Assembly (NCBI RefSeq): GCF_000236565.1
Contig: NZ_AHAM01000204.1
Span: 41,159-105,158 of the forward strand
Source: Mesorhizobium alhagi CCNWXJ12-2
Lineage (GTDB): Bacteria > Pseudomonadota > Alphaproteobacteria > Rhizobiales > Rhizobiaceae
DNA length: 64,000 nt
Direction: 5' to 3'
Shown: positions 46,546-55,690 of the stretch, one piece after another
Numbering within the stretch: position 1 is the stretch's first letter
Layout of the letters: the number at the start of each line of letters is the position of its first letter
Position numbers and translations under genes: made by a program
Notes under the pieces: model-generated
Seen by the model: the letters and a program-made list of their open reading frames with translations, nothing else
Told to the model about the DNA's origin: nothing
Database searches by the model: none

Positions 46546-49500
46546 ATGGAGAACTGTATGGGTGGTTGGCAGTTCAATCCTTGGCAGTTGAACCCGCCTG
46601 CGCCAGGCCTCGTGCAGCAAAATAACGACATGCCGGTAGGGCAACAGGCGGACGACGCGAGCCTGCAGGCGAGCTTTGACCAGCAGCTGAACCAGTTGCG
46701 GCGTAGTTCGTCCGGGGGGAGCGGTGGAGGACTCCAGAGCACGGACCTCGGCGCTTCGCAGCCGGTGCCGTCGTTGCCCGATCTGCCGGACAACTTGATT
46801 ACTGGCGCGCGCCACAGGTCGGAGGCGGCGGCGCACGGATCGGGCCCAGGGCCGAATAGCGGGAGACAGCAACCGGAGTTTGCGGTGAACAAAGAGGTTC
46901 GCGTGGGCGCAAAGCGCGACCGCTCCGGGCCCTTTCCCGAGGACAAGGAGCTTGTTTCCACCTTCAAGAAAGCAGCGCTCGAAGTGAACACGCACGAGAG
47001 GACTGCCAAGAGATTGGTAGATGATCTGCACCATTTAAGCCGCTGGCTGCGCCAGGAAAATCGGGGCCCAATATTCGACCGGTTTAACCGCGATTCGCCT
47101 AGCCATGCTTCTTTTGTCGCTGATGTGCAGGACTATCTGAGGGATGGTGGCCGCATTGCTGTCGTTGCGCAGCTGAACAAGGTTGCGCCCGGGAGCCTCC
47201 CGTCGCGAGGCAATCTAGTTGGGGACCTCCATGCCGGAGACGTGACTCTCTTGGATAGGTTCCGGGAGGGTGCCGAGCAGCGCAAAAGCGCCACCAAAGG
47301 GGCCATCAATAACATTCTTTCCGGATTCAGGCTGTTTGCTCGGTGGCTCCAAGAAAACAATAAGGGCCCTCTAGCTTCTCAGTTGCAAGGCGGTTCACTG
47401 GACAAGGAAATCTCGGAGTATAGGGCCCTGGGGCGGGACCCTCAGAACCGCCTTAGATCGGCTCTGCATGATCTCCGGCGGTACTTGCCTGGGGCTGAAG
47501 AAGCCGAAGGACCCGAACCCCGTGGCATTGGGCGCCCCCGTCACCTGGCTCCTCATCCCGAAGACGCGCCCGTCATCGATGGCGCGCTCGGCCAAGCGTT
47601 GACAGATCTTAGAGCCCCGACTGCGGAGCAGAGGCAGTTTGCCCAGAAGCGGGCCACACGTCTTCGTGGGCTGAGTGATTGGCTTCAACAAAACGGCAAG
47701 GGGAGCATAGCTGGCCGACTTAACGGCTCTAAGCAGGAGCAGTTAAGGCTGGAGAACGATGTGGTAGCGTTCAAACAGGCTGGAAGCAGAGTCGGCTTTT
47801 CCGACTTGTCGCATCTTCGGAACTACTTAAAACTAGTCGAGGCGAACGGAGAGCTGGGGCTGCAAGCACGTGAGCAGTCGGCTTTGCTGCTAGACGCTGG
47901 GCGGCCCAGGCCGCCGCAGGCGCTTCCCGCGACCCCCGCCGCGAGCGAGGGCGCTGGGGCTTCCTTGAACGAGGCGATGCAAGAACCCGCGTCACCATCA
48001 ACTGCCAGGGCTCGCTCCGACACCTTCGGCGATCTTCAGTCTTTTGTTGATCTGAATGCGCCCACGCCGGACGCTTTGCGCGATGATGCTCACTTTGCGC
48101 CAGCGTCCTCTGCCAGGGCCCGCTCCGACACCTTCGGCGATCTTCAGTCTTTTGTTGATCTGGATGCGCTCACGCCGGACGATTTGCGCGATGATGCTCA
48201 CTTTGCGCCAGCGTCCTCTGCCAGGGCCCGCTCCGACACCTTCGGCGATCTTCAGTCTTTTGTTGATCTGGATGCGCTCACGCCGGACGATTTGCGCGAC
48301 GATGCTCACTTTGCGCCAGCGTCCTCTGCCAGGGCCCGCTCCGACACCTTCCGCGGTCTTCAGTCTTTTGTGGATCTGAATGCGCCCGCGCCGGACGATT
48401 TGCGCGACGATGCTCACTCGGCGCCAGCCCCCTCTGCCAGGGCTCGCTCCGACACCTTCCGCGGTCTTCAGTCTTTTGTTGATCTGGATGCGCTCACGCC
48501 GGACGATTTGCGCGACGATGCTCACTCGGCGCCAGCCCCCTCTGCCAGGGCTCGCTCCGACACCTTCCGCGGTCTTCAGTCTTTTGTTGATCTGGATGCG
48601 CTCACGCCGGACGATTTGCGCGACGATGCTCACTCGGCGCCAGCCCCCTCTGCCAGGGCTCGCTCCGACACCTTCGGCGGTCTTCAGTCTTGTGTTGATC
48701 TGAATGCGCCCACACCGGACGATTTGCGTGATGATGCTCATTCTGCACCGGTGCGTCCGCGCGGGCAGATGCTCGGCGACACGGAGCGGCAGACCACGAT
48801 GCAAGGGACAGGGTCCGCCGCCGTCTTGAGGCCGGGAGCGCCCGATGACGTTCAGCGCATCCATCGCGGTCGACTTTCGCCGATGAGTGAAGCTACGCCA
48901 GCGACACCGGCAAGAGCTCCGCAACCCGCGTGGCCAGTAACCGCTAGGCTGCCAGACACCTACCGCGGTCTTCCAGTGGTTGATGTGACTACGCCTACGA
49001 CCAGCTCCTCCGATGCTCAGATCGGGGCGTTGGATCCGACAGCCTCGTCCAATGTCCCCAACGGGTCGGTGCTCGGCGCCATCGAATGGCTGAGCGACGC
49101 CCATATCCGGAGAGATTATGATTTCCTGGAGGAGCAGCTGCAGGGGATCAATCCAACGCTCGCCGCCCGGACGCGGCTGGTGGATCCGTCGGTGTCCCAT
49201 CTACTGCGCCAAATGGAGCTGCAAGACGCGCAAAGCACATTGCAGTCCATCTATAATCATATTGACGCCCCAGCCGACTTCCTGTTCCTGCCAGTGAACA
49301 ATGGCACTCCTACTAGCCCCGGCACCCATTGGTCGCTCCTGCTCGTTGATCGCCGCAACCCGGAAAGGCGGGTCGCCTATCACTATGACTCCCTCCAGAG
49401 AGAGGGATTCAACGACGTGCCTGCAAAACAGCTCGCAGGACTGCTGGACGCCACCTTGGCGCCAGCCCGCATGGCGCGACAGCCGAACAAGCATGATTGC

Positions 49501-49707
49501 GGCGTCTTTGTGGTGGACGGCACGCGGGCGCTGGTTCAACGGTTGGTGGACGGGGAGCGGCCAGACCACGAGCCGCTGCACCTCGACAACCTCGTCGCCG
49601 ATCGGCAGGCGCTGCAAAACCGACTGACCCGAGGCATTGATCGGGATTCTGAAAACGCCACGCTGAGGCAGTCGAGTTTTGCCGGAAACCGGGTCTTTGA
49701 GAGATGA
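46546..49707 (+). CDS. NopD/XopD-like type III effector, C48 SUMO protease
   Basis: This ~1053-residue protein has three parts. The N-terminal third holds three degenerate ~80-residue helical repeats (SRWLRQENRGPI, ARWLQENNKGPL, SDWLQQNGKGSI). Then come seven tandem 36-residue repeats. The C-terminal ULP1/C48 protease domain has His928 (GTHWSLLLVD), Asp948 (HYDS) and Cys985 (HDCGVFVVD). NopD of Bradyrhizobium and XopD of Xanthomonas remove SUMO from plant proteins. The tts box supports secretion. A second in-frame ATG at 46558 has a better ribosome site (GGAG six bases before) and may be the real start; TTG 46516 is too close to the box. Confidence 0.87.
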   Translation: MENCMGGWQFNPWQLNPPAPGLVQQNNDMPVGQQADDASLQASFDQQLNQLRRSSSGGSGGGLQSTDLGASQPVPSLPDLPDNLITGARHRSEAAAHGSGPGPNSGRQQPEFAVNKEVRVGAKRDRSGPFPEDKELVSTFKKAALEVNTHERTAKRLVDDLHHLSRWLRQENRGPIFDRFNRDSPSHASFVADVQDYLRDGGRIAVVAQLNKVAPGSLPSRGNLVGDLHAGDVTLLDRFREGAEQRKSATKGAINNILSGFRLFARWLQENNKGPLASQLQGGSLDKEISEYRALGRDPQNRLRSALHDLRRYLPGAEEAEGPEPRGIGRPRHLAPHPEDAPVIDGALGQALTDLRAPTAEQRQFAQKRATRLRGLSDWLQQNGKGSIAGRLNGSKQEQLRLENDVVAFKQAGSRVGFSDLSHLRNYLKLVEANGELGLQAREQSALLLDAGRPRPPQALPATPAASEGAGASLNEAMQEPASPSTARARSDTFGDLQSFVDLNAPTPDALRDDAHFAPASSARARSDTFGDLQSFVDLDALTPDDLRDDAHFAPASSARARSDTFGDLQSFVDLDALTPDDLRDDAHFAPASSARARSDTFRGLQSFVDLNAPAPDDLRDDAHSAPAPSARARSDTFRGLQSFVDLDALTPDDLRDDAHSAPAPSARARSDTFRGLQSFVDLDALTPDDLRDDAHSAPAPSARARSDTFGGLQSCVDLNAPTPDDLRDDAHSAPVRPRGQMLGDTERQTTMQGTGSAAVLRPGAPDDVQRIHRGRLSPMSEATPATPARAPQPAWPVTARLPDTYRGLPVVDVTTPTTSSSDAQIGALDPTASSNVPNGSVLGAIEWLSDAHIRRDYDFLEEQLQGINPTLAARTRLVDPSVSHLLRQMELQDAQSTLQSIYNHIDAPADFLFLPVNNGTPTSPGTHWSLLLVDRRNPERRVAYHYDSLQREGFNDVPAKQLAGLLDATLAPARMARQPNKHDCGVFVVDGTRALVQRLVDGERPDHEPLHLDNLVADRQALQNRLTRGIDRDSENATLRQSSFAGNRVFER
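48001..48756 (+). repeat. Seven tandem 108-bp repeats inside the NopD-like gene
   Basis: Each unit encodes ARARSDTF-(G/R)-(D/G)-LQSFVDL-(N/D)-A ... DLRDDAH-(F/S)-APA. Units 1-3 share GDLQSF with HFAPAS. Units 4-6 share RGLQSF with HSAPAP, which suggests block duplication. VDLNAP (units 1, 4, 7) alternates with VDLDAL (2, 3, 5, 6). Near identity at DNA level shows recent expansion or gene conversion. Confidence 0.95.
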
Positions 49708-49829
49708 TTGAACGAACCGGCCGCTGGCGCCGCACTTGAGGAGAGGTAGCAACGGTGGCCGCCTGGCCGAAAGGATTGAGGGTTTTCAGAGCCGAGACTT
49801 CAGACAGGAGGTTTTCCGACGGCTGAGAT

Positions 49830-50186
49830 AACATGATTTGCGTCGATCTGGGTCCCCTCGCATGGCCACCCTTGATCACCAGCGCCTGCGCATCCGTAGA
49901 AAGCAATTTCTCGGCCATACGGCGCAGCTCCAGGAAATTCGGGAAGTAGCAGCCCTTCCGAGCTTGGGGATGCGCAGATCGATAGGCCCGCGTCTCCTAG
50001 TCTCTGTCGCGGCAGCCGTTTGCGCTGAGCCGTGCGCAGCGGGTTCTTCTCGCCCTAGCCGGCGCCGGTGGCCGCACCCACCTCCAGCTTCATCAGCCGC
50101 TCCGCGGCAAAGCCGATCATCCCGCGCAAGATATCGGCGTGGGGGGCTCCTCCACGAGCGTGCGCAGGTTCATCATGCGGTCGGTC
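49830..50186 (-). pseudogene. IS256-family transposase N-terminal fragment
   Basis: On the minus strand, pieces in shifting frames read MMNLRTLVEE, RLMKLEVGAATGAG, LRIPKLGR and NFLELRRMAEKLLS. In order these match the IS256 N-terminus (MxxLRxLVEKxxDAD ... LRIPKLRKGSYFPxFLEPRRxAEKAL). Several frameshifts and the missing DDE core make it dead. Its start abuts repeat copy 2. Confidence 0.62.
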
Positions 50187-50468
50187 ACCGGTGGTTCCTT
50201 CGAATCAGGCTGGTGTCAGCAACCCGACCTTACCGGGGAACACCGCCTCGCTCGCTTCAGCGCTGTTGAGGGCGCGCTCGCGAGCGGCTTCGCCACCGCC
50301 GACCTGCGCCATTCTGCGGGGAACGACCTTGCATTCCGCTTTGTCTGCAATCTAACAGTTTCGGATGTTAGACACGGCGGTCATGGCGCTATCATGTTGA
50401 TAAAAAACATTTTTTGCCTTTGGCACGGAACATGCTCGAATAGCTGCAGACGCATTGCAGTTAGCCAC
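50150..50468 (+). repeat. Repeat copy 2, containing a NifA-type promoter
   Basis: This is a near copy of 45540-45872. It has a perfect NifA site TGT-N10-ACA at 50342-50357 and a sigma-54 element TGGCAC-N5-ATGC at 50421-50435. The second activator site of copy 1 is lost here. The SMR-type gene begins 195 bases downstream on the same strand. Confidence 0.72.
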
Positions 50469-50629
50469 TAGATTGGCCCTGAACCTCAGGGCTGCCGCTC
50501 AGCATGACCCAAAGGCCGACACGTGGAATTTTATGATTGGTGTCGATCCAGTACGGCGTCTCTGAGCAAGACGGAGACTCACACCAGGTTCTGGCACTGG
50601 TTCCCTTTCGAATTGCGGATGGCTCTGGG

Positions 50630-50983
50630 ATGAATAGACTATGTCTGACTGTGCTTATTGTTGCAGGCCTTAGTTCATGTATCGGCAGTATGTTGCTGAA
50701 ATGGAGCCGGATGTCACTACCTGCCGATGTGGCAATATCTGATAAATTTCTCTCAATTGGTTTTATGTTCGGAGCAATGTTTTACGGAATCAGCATAGTG
50801 TTGTATGCAACGGCTCTCGATTCTACGGAGGTGTCAGTCGCTTACCCGGTCATGGCGGGCTCCGGATTTGCAATGCTAACGATTGCGTCATATTTTATTT
50901 TTGGAGAACCGTTCCAGCTGTCCAAATGGATTGGCCTCGGCCTTGTCTTGACCGGTATGATTTTTCTGGGGCGAGGGGGCTGA
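50630..50983 (+). CDS. Small multidrug-resistance (SMR/EmrE-like) membrane protein
   Basis: This 117-residue protein has four membrane helices and the SMR layout: an N-terminal GLSSCIGSMLLKWSR, where the EmrE family has a glutamate-bearing helix, then SVAYPVMAGSGFAMLTI and a C-terminal WIGLGLVLTGMIFLG. The central glutamate of drug-exporting SMR proteins is not obvious in helix 1, so the substrate may be a lipid-linked sugar or polyamine. ATG 50630 follows a TGGGA. NifA-type promoter copy 2 lies upstream. Confidence 0.72.
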   Translation: MNRLCLTVLIVAGLSSCIGSMLLKWSRMSLPADVAISDKFLSIGFMFGAMFYGISIVLYATALDSTEVSVAYPVMAGSGFAMLTIASYFIFGEPFQLSKWIGLGLVLTGMIFLGRGG

Positions 50984-51362
50984 AACGGGCTTGCAGACAC
51001 CCGCTTTCATATTCGCTTGGCGGCTCAAAGCGTTTCGATCTCCGCAAGCCTTTGCATGGTCTTGATTTAGCCGGCGCGGGCGGACCGTTGGCAAGCGCGC
51101 TCCGCGCAGACAGGCAGGTACCATCAGCTTCCGTCGTGTGCCTCTGTCGATCGATGACGCCGGTTGCATTCTACGGACAGACGGTCCTGGCGGCAGGCTG
51201 CGCGGAATCAAAAGGCTCGAACGTGAACGCAGTTTTCATCTGCGCAACGCACTGCAGCTGGAGGCGCATCTGATGATTGTGGGCTCCGGTGCGGCCGGTG
51301 CCACCAGGAAGCGCGTCAGCGGCAGTCACCTCATAATGACGCGCGGATCTGCCATCAAAATC
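50984..51362. other. Gap after the SMR gene
   Basis: No gene with a supportable start is present. Near 51130-51280 a frame reads DDAGCILRTDGPGGRLRGIK, which I do not recognise. Confidence 0.4.
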
Positions 51363-51640
51363 TAACTGTTAGATCTGCCTTGATGCCGTAATCGCTCACG
51401 TCGCCCAAAAAACTGCCCGGTGTAGGACAGGCCGACCTTCGCGTTGGCACCGGTGCCGACGTCGAAGCCTGCCTCGACGACAAGTGCATCCTTGTGATCG
51501 GCACGCCTTCGACCATAAACGCCCGGCCGCCGGCGAAGGCGAGGATCTGTTCCGCCGTGACATCGCCGAAGGCATGACCCCATCCGCGGCGTCTTGCGCG
51601 GCTTGGGCCTGAAGATTGGCCCGACGACGACACCGAAGAC
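51363..51640 (-). pseudogene. Autotransporter beta-barrel C-terminal fragment
   Basis: The minus strand reads GWGHAFGDVTAEQILAFAGG and FMVEGVPI, then in another frame DALVVEAGFDVGTGANAKVG and LSYTGQF, then back to DYGIKADLTVRF at the stop. This is the terminal autotransporter barrel with its final aromatic residue, broken by at least two frameshifts. The passenger part is absent. Confidence 0.72.
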
Positions 51641-51872
51641 GTTCGAGCAGCGGGTTGGCGAGCGGCCCATCACCACGCTGCAGCAGATTGCAGAGGCTCT
51701 TCTTCAAGGTCCGCGCGGCGCTGCTGGGTGACGATCGAGAAGCTTATTGTCGACCTGGCGCGGGGTAATGGGCCGGTGCGCATTCTGATGAGCGTGCCGC
51801 GTGACCGAGGCGTGCGTGTGGCGCTCCATGAGGCGGCCAAAGTAAGGCCGGCCATTCACCGGGCGCGTCAGC

Positions 51873-51965
51873 ATCAAACCCAAACCCTACAAGTGGACCA
51901 AGTCCGCCGACGAGGTCCTCTCATCAGTCAAACGCTTCTGCCAAAGAACAGAACAGACCTCGTGG
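51873..51965 (+). pseudogene. IS630-family transposase C-terminal fragment
   Basis: IKPKPYKWTKSADEVLSSVK followed by RFCQRTEQTS is the end of IS630 transposases (FxWTKSADDILASVKRFC). An IS630 N-terminal fragment in the same orientation lies at 54047; together they flank the acyltransferase gene. Confidence 0.65.
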
Positions 51966-51995
51966 CAACCTTTAGATTCACGTGACAAGGCTAGA

Positions 51996-53870
51996 TCACA
52001 GGTTGGTCAGCTCGACGAGCTTTCGAAAGGCGTGCTTGGCGAAGTATCGTGCGCCGCTCGGGGTTAGGTGAGCCGCATCATAGAAGAGGGGGTTCTGCTT
52101 TTCATCTAGCACAACGCACATATCTTGGTGGGGGCAAACTGACGAAAAGATGTCCAGATAGCGATTGCCAAATTGCTGAGCCAGCATCTTGTTTATGGAG
52201 AGAGTTTCCGAAGACTTGTACTGCGCAGCCAAGCTCCCGAGCCCGTCCAACTTCCCATTCATATTAACGAAATCGATGCTGCTCTTGAGAAGGTTCTTTC
52301 TACCCAGGACATATACGCGAGACGGGCTGATTGACTCAATTTTGTCGGCGGCAGCACGCATGCGCCTCGCACCGAATCGTTCCCATAGGAACGCGACGAT
52401 AACCACATCCGCCTGTTTGAGTGCGGGGCTGGAAAGGAACGCCTCGATTCTCTCCTGGCATTTCTGCTCAAGGGAAGGGTCTGATGATGTGTAGATGTTT
52501 TCTTGGTTCCAATACTGCGGATTATCGGCGTATGGAGTGTTGCAGCCATAGTTGAACGCATAGGTAACTATGTCGACGTCCCGCTCATGGTTTCCTTCCA
52601 ACAGGATGTTCGTAAAATCAGCTGACTGGCTGTCCCCTACGATAAGGATATGTTTTCTGCCAGGCTTAAAGGTGTTGCTGCTCAGGCGGATGTGATTCGC
52701 CCATACGTATTTCGTGAGAACATCTATATTGTAGCTGTTCACTCTGCGAAGCGTTTTTGGCAATCGCCAGGTCCAGCCTTTTGTAGCCCAGCTTTGCCAT
52801 GACGGCGCAACAATCAGGGCGGCGGCCAAAGCGGATATCGTCACCAGCCGCTGGCCCTGCAAGGCATGGGAGTATCTTAGCGGACGTTCGATGAAACTAT
52901 GCAGCAAATAGCCAAGGAGTATCGAAAGAGCGATGGCGGCAACGCCTTGGAACGTGTCGAGGTCGCGTCCGGTTATGTGGAGCCAAAAGACGACAATGGG
53001 CCAGTGCACGAGATAGATCGAATAGCTTGCTCGGCCAAGCAATTGCGCCGGTACCGTTTTAAACGGCAAGGCAGCGACGGCTTTGCGCCCGCCGTAGATC
53101 ATCATCGCGGCGCCTAGAGTTGGGAGCGCCGCATGCCATCCTGGGAACGACGTGCCTGCATCGAACTGAAGAACGGCGTAAAGGACTGCCAAGCCGCCGG
53201 TCGTGTACGCAATGTCGGAAGACAGACGCCCTGGCGTCTTGGCCCATACAAGGGCGGCTCCGCAGGCAAACTCAAATATGCGAAACGGTGTCAGGAAGAA
53301 CGCTGCCGTCAAGTCAAGGCGCATAGCCAAAAGGCATGCCGTGAAACTGATGAGACCCAACACGGCGACGGCCAGAAGGGCCAATCGTCCCTTCCGCATC
53401 AAGGCGGAGATTATGGCCGGCCAGATCAAATAGAATTGTTCTTCAACTCCAAGCGACCAAGTGTGCAAGAGTGGCTTGGTCGTTGCGGCAGCATCGAAAT
53501 AGCCGCTTTGCATCCAGAAATAGACGTTCGACAGCGACAAGATCGCCATAGCGGAAGAGCCGGAAAACCCGCGAAAGTCCTCTGGCCCTTGGATGAATGC
53601 TGCGCAAACGAACGTGACAAAGATCGTGGAAAATAGCGCTGGAAAGAGCCGGCGTGCGCGTCGGGCGTAAAAGTCGGAAAAGCTGAATGTTCCGGCGCGC
53701 ACCTGTTCAACAATCAGCTTTGTAATCAGATAGCCACTGATCACAAAGAAGACGTCGACGCCGACATAGCCACCGGAAAGCGTTGAGAACCCTGCGTGGA
53801 ATAGGACAACAGTAGAAACCGCAAAGGCGCGAAGCCCATCAATATCGGGCCGGTAGTCGAATCGATTCAT
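51996..53870 (-). CDS. OafA-type acyltransferase with C-terminal SGNH domain
   Basis: This 624-residue membrane protein has an acyltransferase-3 domain (residues ~1-350, about ten helices) beginning YRPDIDGLRAFAV with VGVDVFFVISGYLI and RRARRLFPAL. A periplasmic SGNH domain follows (GDSQSADF and a late DAAHLTPSGARYF with the catalytic Asp/His). Such proteins acetylate cell-surface polysaccharide or lipopolysaccharide. ATG 53870 was chosen because it places YRPDIDGLRAF near the N-terminus as usual; no strong ribosome site was seen. Its lower G+C than the neighbours hints at separate origin. Confidence 0.9.
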   Translation of the reverse strand: MNRFDYRPDIDGLRAFAVSTVVLFHAGFSTLSGGYVGVDVFFVISGYLITKLIVEQVRAGTFSFSDFYARRARRLFPALFSTIFVTFVCAAFIQGPEDFRGFSGSSAMAILSLSNVYFWMQSGYFDAAATTKPLLHTWSLGVEEQFYLIWPAIISALMRKGRLALLAVAVLGLISFTACLLAMRLDLTAAFFLTPFRIFEFACGAALVWAKTPGRLSSDIAYTTGGLAVLYAVLQFDAGTSFPGWHAALPTLGAAMMIYGGRKAVAALPFKTVPAQLLGRASYSIYLVHWPIVVFWLHITGRDLDTFQGVAAIALSILLGYLLHSFIERPLRYSHALQGQRLVTISALAAALIVAPSWQSWATKGWTWRLPKTLRRVNSYNIDVLTKYVWANHIRLSSNTFKPGRKHILIVGDSQSADFTNILLEGNHERDVDIVTYAFNYGCNTPYADNPQYWNQENIYTSSDPSLEQKCQERIEAFLSSPALKQADVVIVAFLWERFGARRMRAAADKIESISPSRVYVLGRKNLLKSSIDFVNMNGKLDGLGSLAAQYKSSETLSINKMLAQQFGNRYLDIFSSVCPHQDMCVVLDEKQNPLFYDAAHLTPSGARYFAKHAFRKLVELTNL

Positions 53871-54046
53871 TCGTGCGTCTATGCCCGGCCTCGGTTGTGA
53901 GATCAAGGCGTTCCGCTAGCGGCCTTTGAGCAGCCTTTTTCCAGAGATTTCCTGAACTTGCCCGCTAGAGCACGTCCGGGGGATCGATTGTGACGTGACG
54001 CGAATCGGTTTGGCTGATTCAACGTCCACTTTCATGGAGGTGGACG

Positions 54047-54340
54047 ATGGCGAGAGCACTTGGTGAGGACCTGCGTTCACGTGTCGTGAAGGCTGCGGGT
54101 GAAGGAGCATCGGCCCGGCAGGCAGCGGCTCGATTCGGTGTCGGAATATCGAGCGCGATCCGCTGGATCGGCAGAGCCCGGATGGGCGAGACGACACCAC
54201 GACCGCAGGGACGACGGCGCGGCTCGCGTCTAGAAGCCCATGCCGACCTCGTCATCGGGATGATCGAGGAGCGCAAGGACATCACGCTGAACGAGATGGT
54301 GGAGCGGCTCTTGTCCGACAGCGGGCTTGACCTGTGCTCG
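54047..54340 (+). pseudogene. IS630-family transposase N-terminal fragment
   Basis: MARALGEDLRSRVVKAAGEG followed by RQAAARFGVGISSAIRWI is the IS630 helix-turn-helix, then EAHADLVIGMIEERKDITLN. The similarity stops near 54340 and the frame runs on into unrelated sequence. GGAGG lies upstream of ATG 54047, but the DDE domain is missing. Confidence 0.8.
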
Positions 54341-54789
54341 CAGCCGACATGCTCGCGGCCGGAGAACCTGCCCGAGCTCAAGACGGCCGCCCGGCTCGGC
54401 GATGTACTGTCGACATGTGGCTATCGACCTAATCCCCGCGCCCGAGCCGTCTTCATCCGCCTGGTGTTGATTAAGCCACGATGGCCCCCATGCAACCGCT
54501 GTCGCAGTCCTCCTCTCCGTTGCGGCCTCCAACGGGGTGCATGGGCTCGGCTCAGCCATCTTCGTTTTTGCCGTCAACCGACGGACCCGTTCAATTGGAT
54601 CAAGGCTTAACAAAAAGACCCGGCACAATCTGGCGGGATGGGGTGCCGGGTCTTTAAGGTCACATTCGATTGGGCAGGTGCAGTGACGCTTCCCGCCTAC
54701 GCCCCGCATGATTGACGAGCGGTTAACTGCGGGCATATCCTCAGCTTCTATTCGGCGATAAAGGGGCGGAAGGAGCGGGTGACCCTGCG
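54341..54789. other. Stretch between IS630 and Fic remnants
   Basis: Nothing supportable was seen. A dyad (AAAAAGACCCGGCAC at 54609 and GTGCCGGGTCTTTAA at 54643) could be an IS end or terminator. Confidence 0.4.
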
Positions 54790-55210
54790 GCGTGCCTACT
54801 CACGCTTGCCCGCATCGAAGAGTGTTTCGACCAGATACTCGCAACAGCCGCGGCGATCACCGATCAGTTCGAGCAGGCGTTCCTTGTCATGGTGCAGCGT
54901 CCGTATTTGCAGCCGTTCGATTACGTGAACATACGCGTGTCGCGGCTCTCGGCGAACACCCGGCTGATTAAAGGCAATCTCTCGCCGCTCTCCTTCGAGG
55001 GCGTGTCGTGCGGCGCCTATACTGACGCAGTTCTGCATCAATGAACTCAACAAGACGGAGCTGCTGCGCGACGTATTTATCTGGGCGTACGAGCGTTTCG
55101 CCGCGCGTTATGCCGCCGTCCGGCAGTCGCTCGGCTAACCTGACCGCTTCAGGTTGCGGCACAGGGCGGCGCTGTGTGAAGTCGTCGGCGCGGTTTGTTC
55201 GTCAAGCGGG
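54790..55210 (+). pseudogene. Fic-family protein, broken
   Basis: LARIEECFDQILATAAAITD, then FEQAFLVMVQRPYLQPFDYV, NIRVSRLSAN and LIKGNLSPLSF match the centre of a Fic protein. After a stop, ELNKTELLRDVFIWAYERFA and later FRLRHRAALCEVV continue in shifted frames. The Fic motif HPFxxGNGR reads QPFDYVNIR, so the AMP-transferring His was already lost before the breaks, or the subfamily is inactive. Confidence 0.68.
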
Positions 55211-55225
55211 GCCAACGCGCGGCGC

Positions 55226-55682
55226 CGTCGTGGTCCGGACCCTGATGGACGGCCATCGGCCCGACGTCTGGTGTTCCGATCGCTATGCCGCGCAACAAGG
55301 GCACGCACATGCGCATCAGACCTGCCTGGCGCATCTGGGCCCGCGACGTCGCCTATGCTATGCGGACGAGGCAAGTTAGGACATGCTGCCCTCACGGCTT
55401 CTCCACCACAACGTCGTGCGATCTGGCCCGCGACACCCAAAACAAGTGCAGGCGAGCTCGCGATCAACTTTTGACCTTTGCCCAATGGCCAGGAATGGTC
55501 GACGCGACGAACAACCGATGCGAAAGGGCACTCAGCCCGCCGTCGTTCAGCGAAGGGTCACCAACGGCTCTCGCGCCAGTGGGCCGCACAGGGCGAAGCC
55601 GACATTCGGACGTCGTCGATACCGCGCGTCCCATCCCGGGCGCGAATGTCTTCAAAATCATCCTTCAAACCGTCAGCGGCTG
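55226..55682 (+). pseudogene. IS66-family transposase C-terminal half, frameshifted
   Basis: DGHRPDVWCSDRYAAQQGHA and HQTCLAHL match the IS66 TnpC DDE region. Further on ATNNRCERALSP, and in shifted frames VTNGSRASG, follow the IS66 end. At least two frameshifts are visible. Confidence 0.75.
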
Positions 55683-55690
55683 ATATCGTG

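Noticed and set aside
48001..48756. CRISPR-like regular repeats
   Set aside because: The units are contiguous 108-bp coding repeats with no spacers.
47998..49200. A 400-codon open frame on the minus strand across the NopD-like repeats
   Set aside because: It exists only because the 108-bp repeats are free of stops in that frame; it has no ribosome site or known domain and opposes the tts-driven gene.
49840..49930. A ThiD-like reading (AEKLLSTDAQALVIKGGH) on the minus strand
   Set aside because: Neighbouring frames show LRIPKL and NFLELRRMAEK in the order expected of an IS256 transposase N-terminus, which explains the stretch better.
54790..55138. Functional Fic AMP-transferase
   Set aside because: A stop codon and frameshifts interrupt it, and the Fic motif lacks its catalytic histidine and GNGR.
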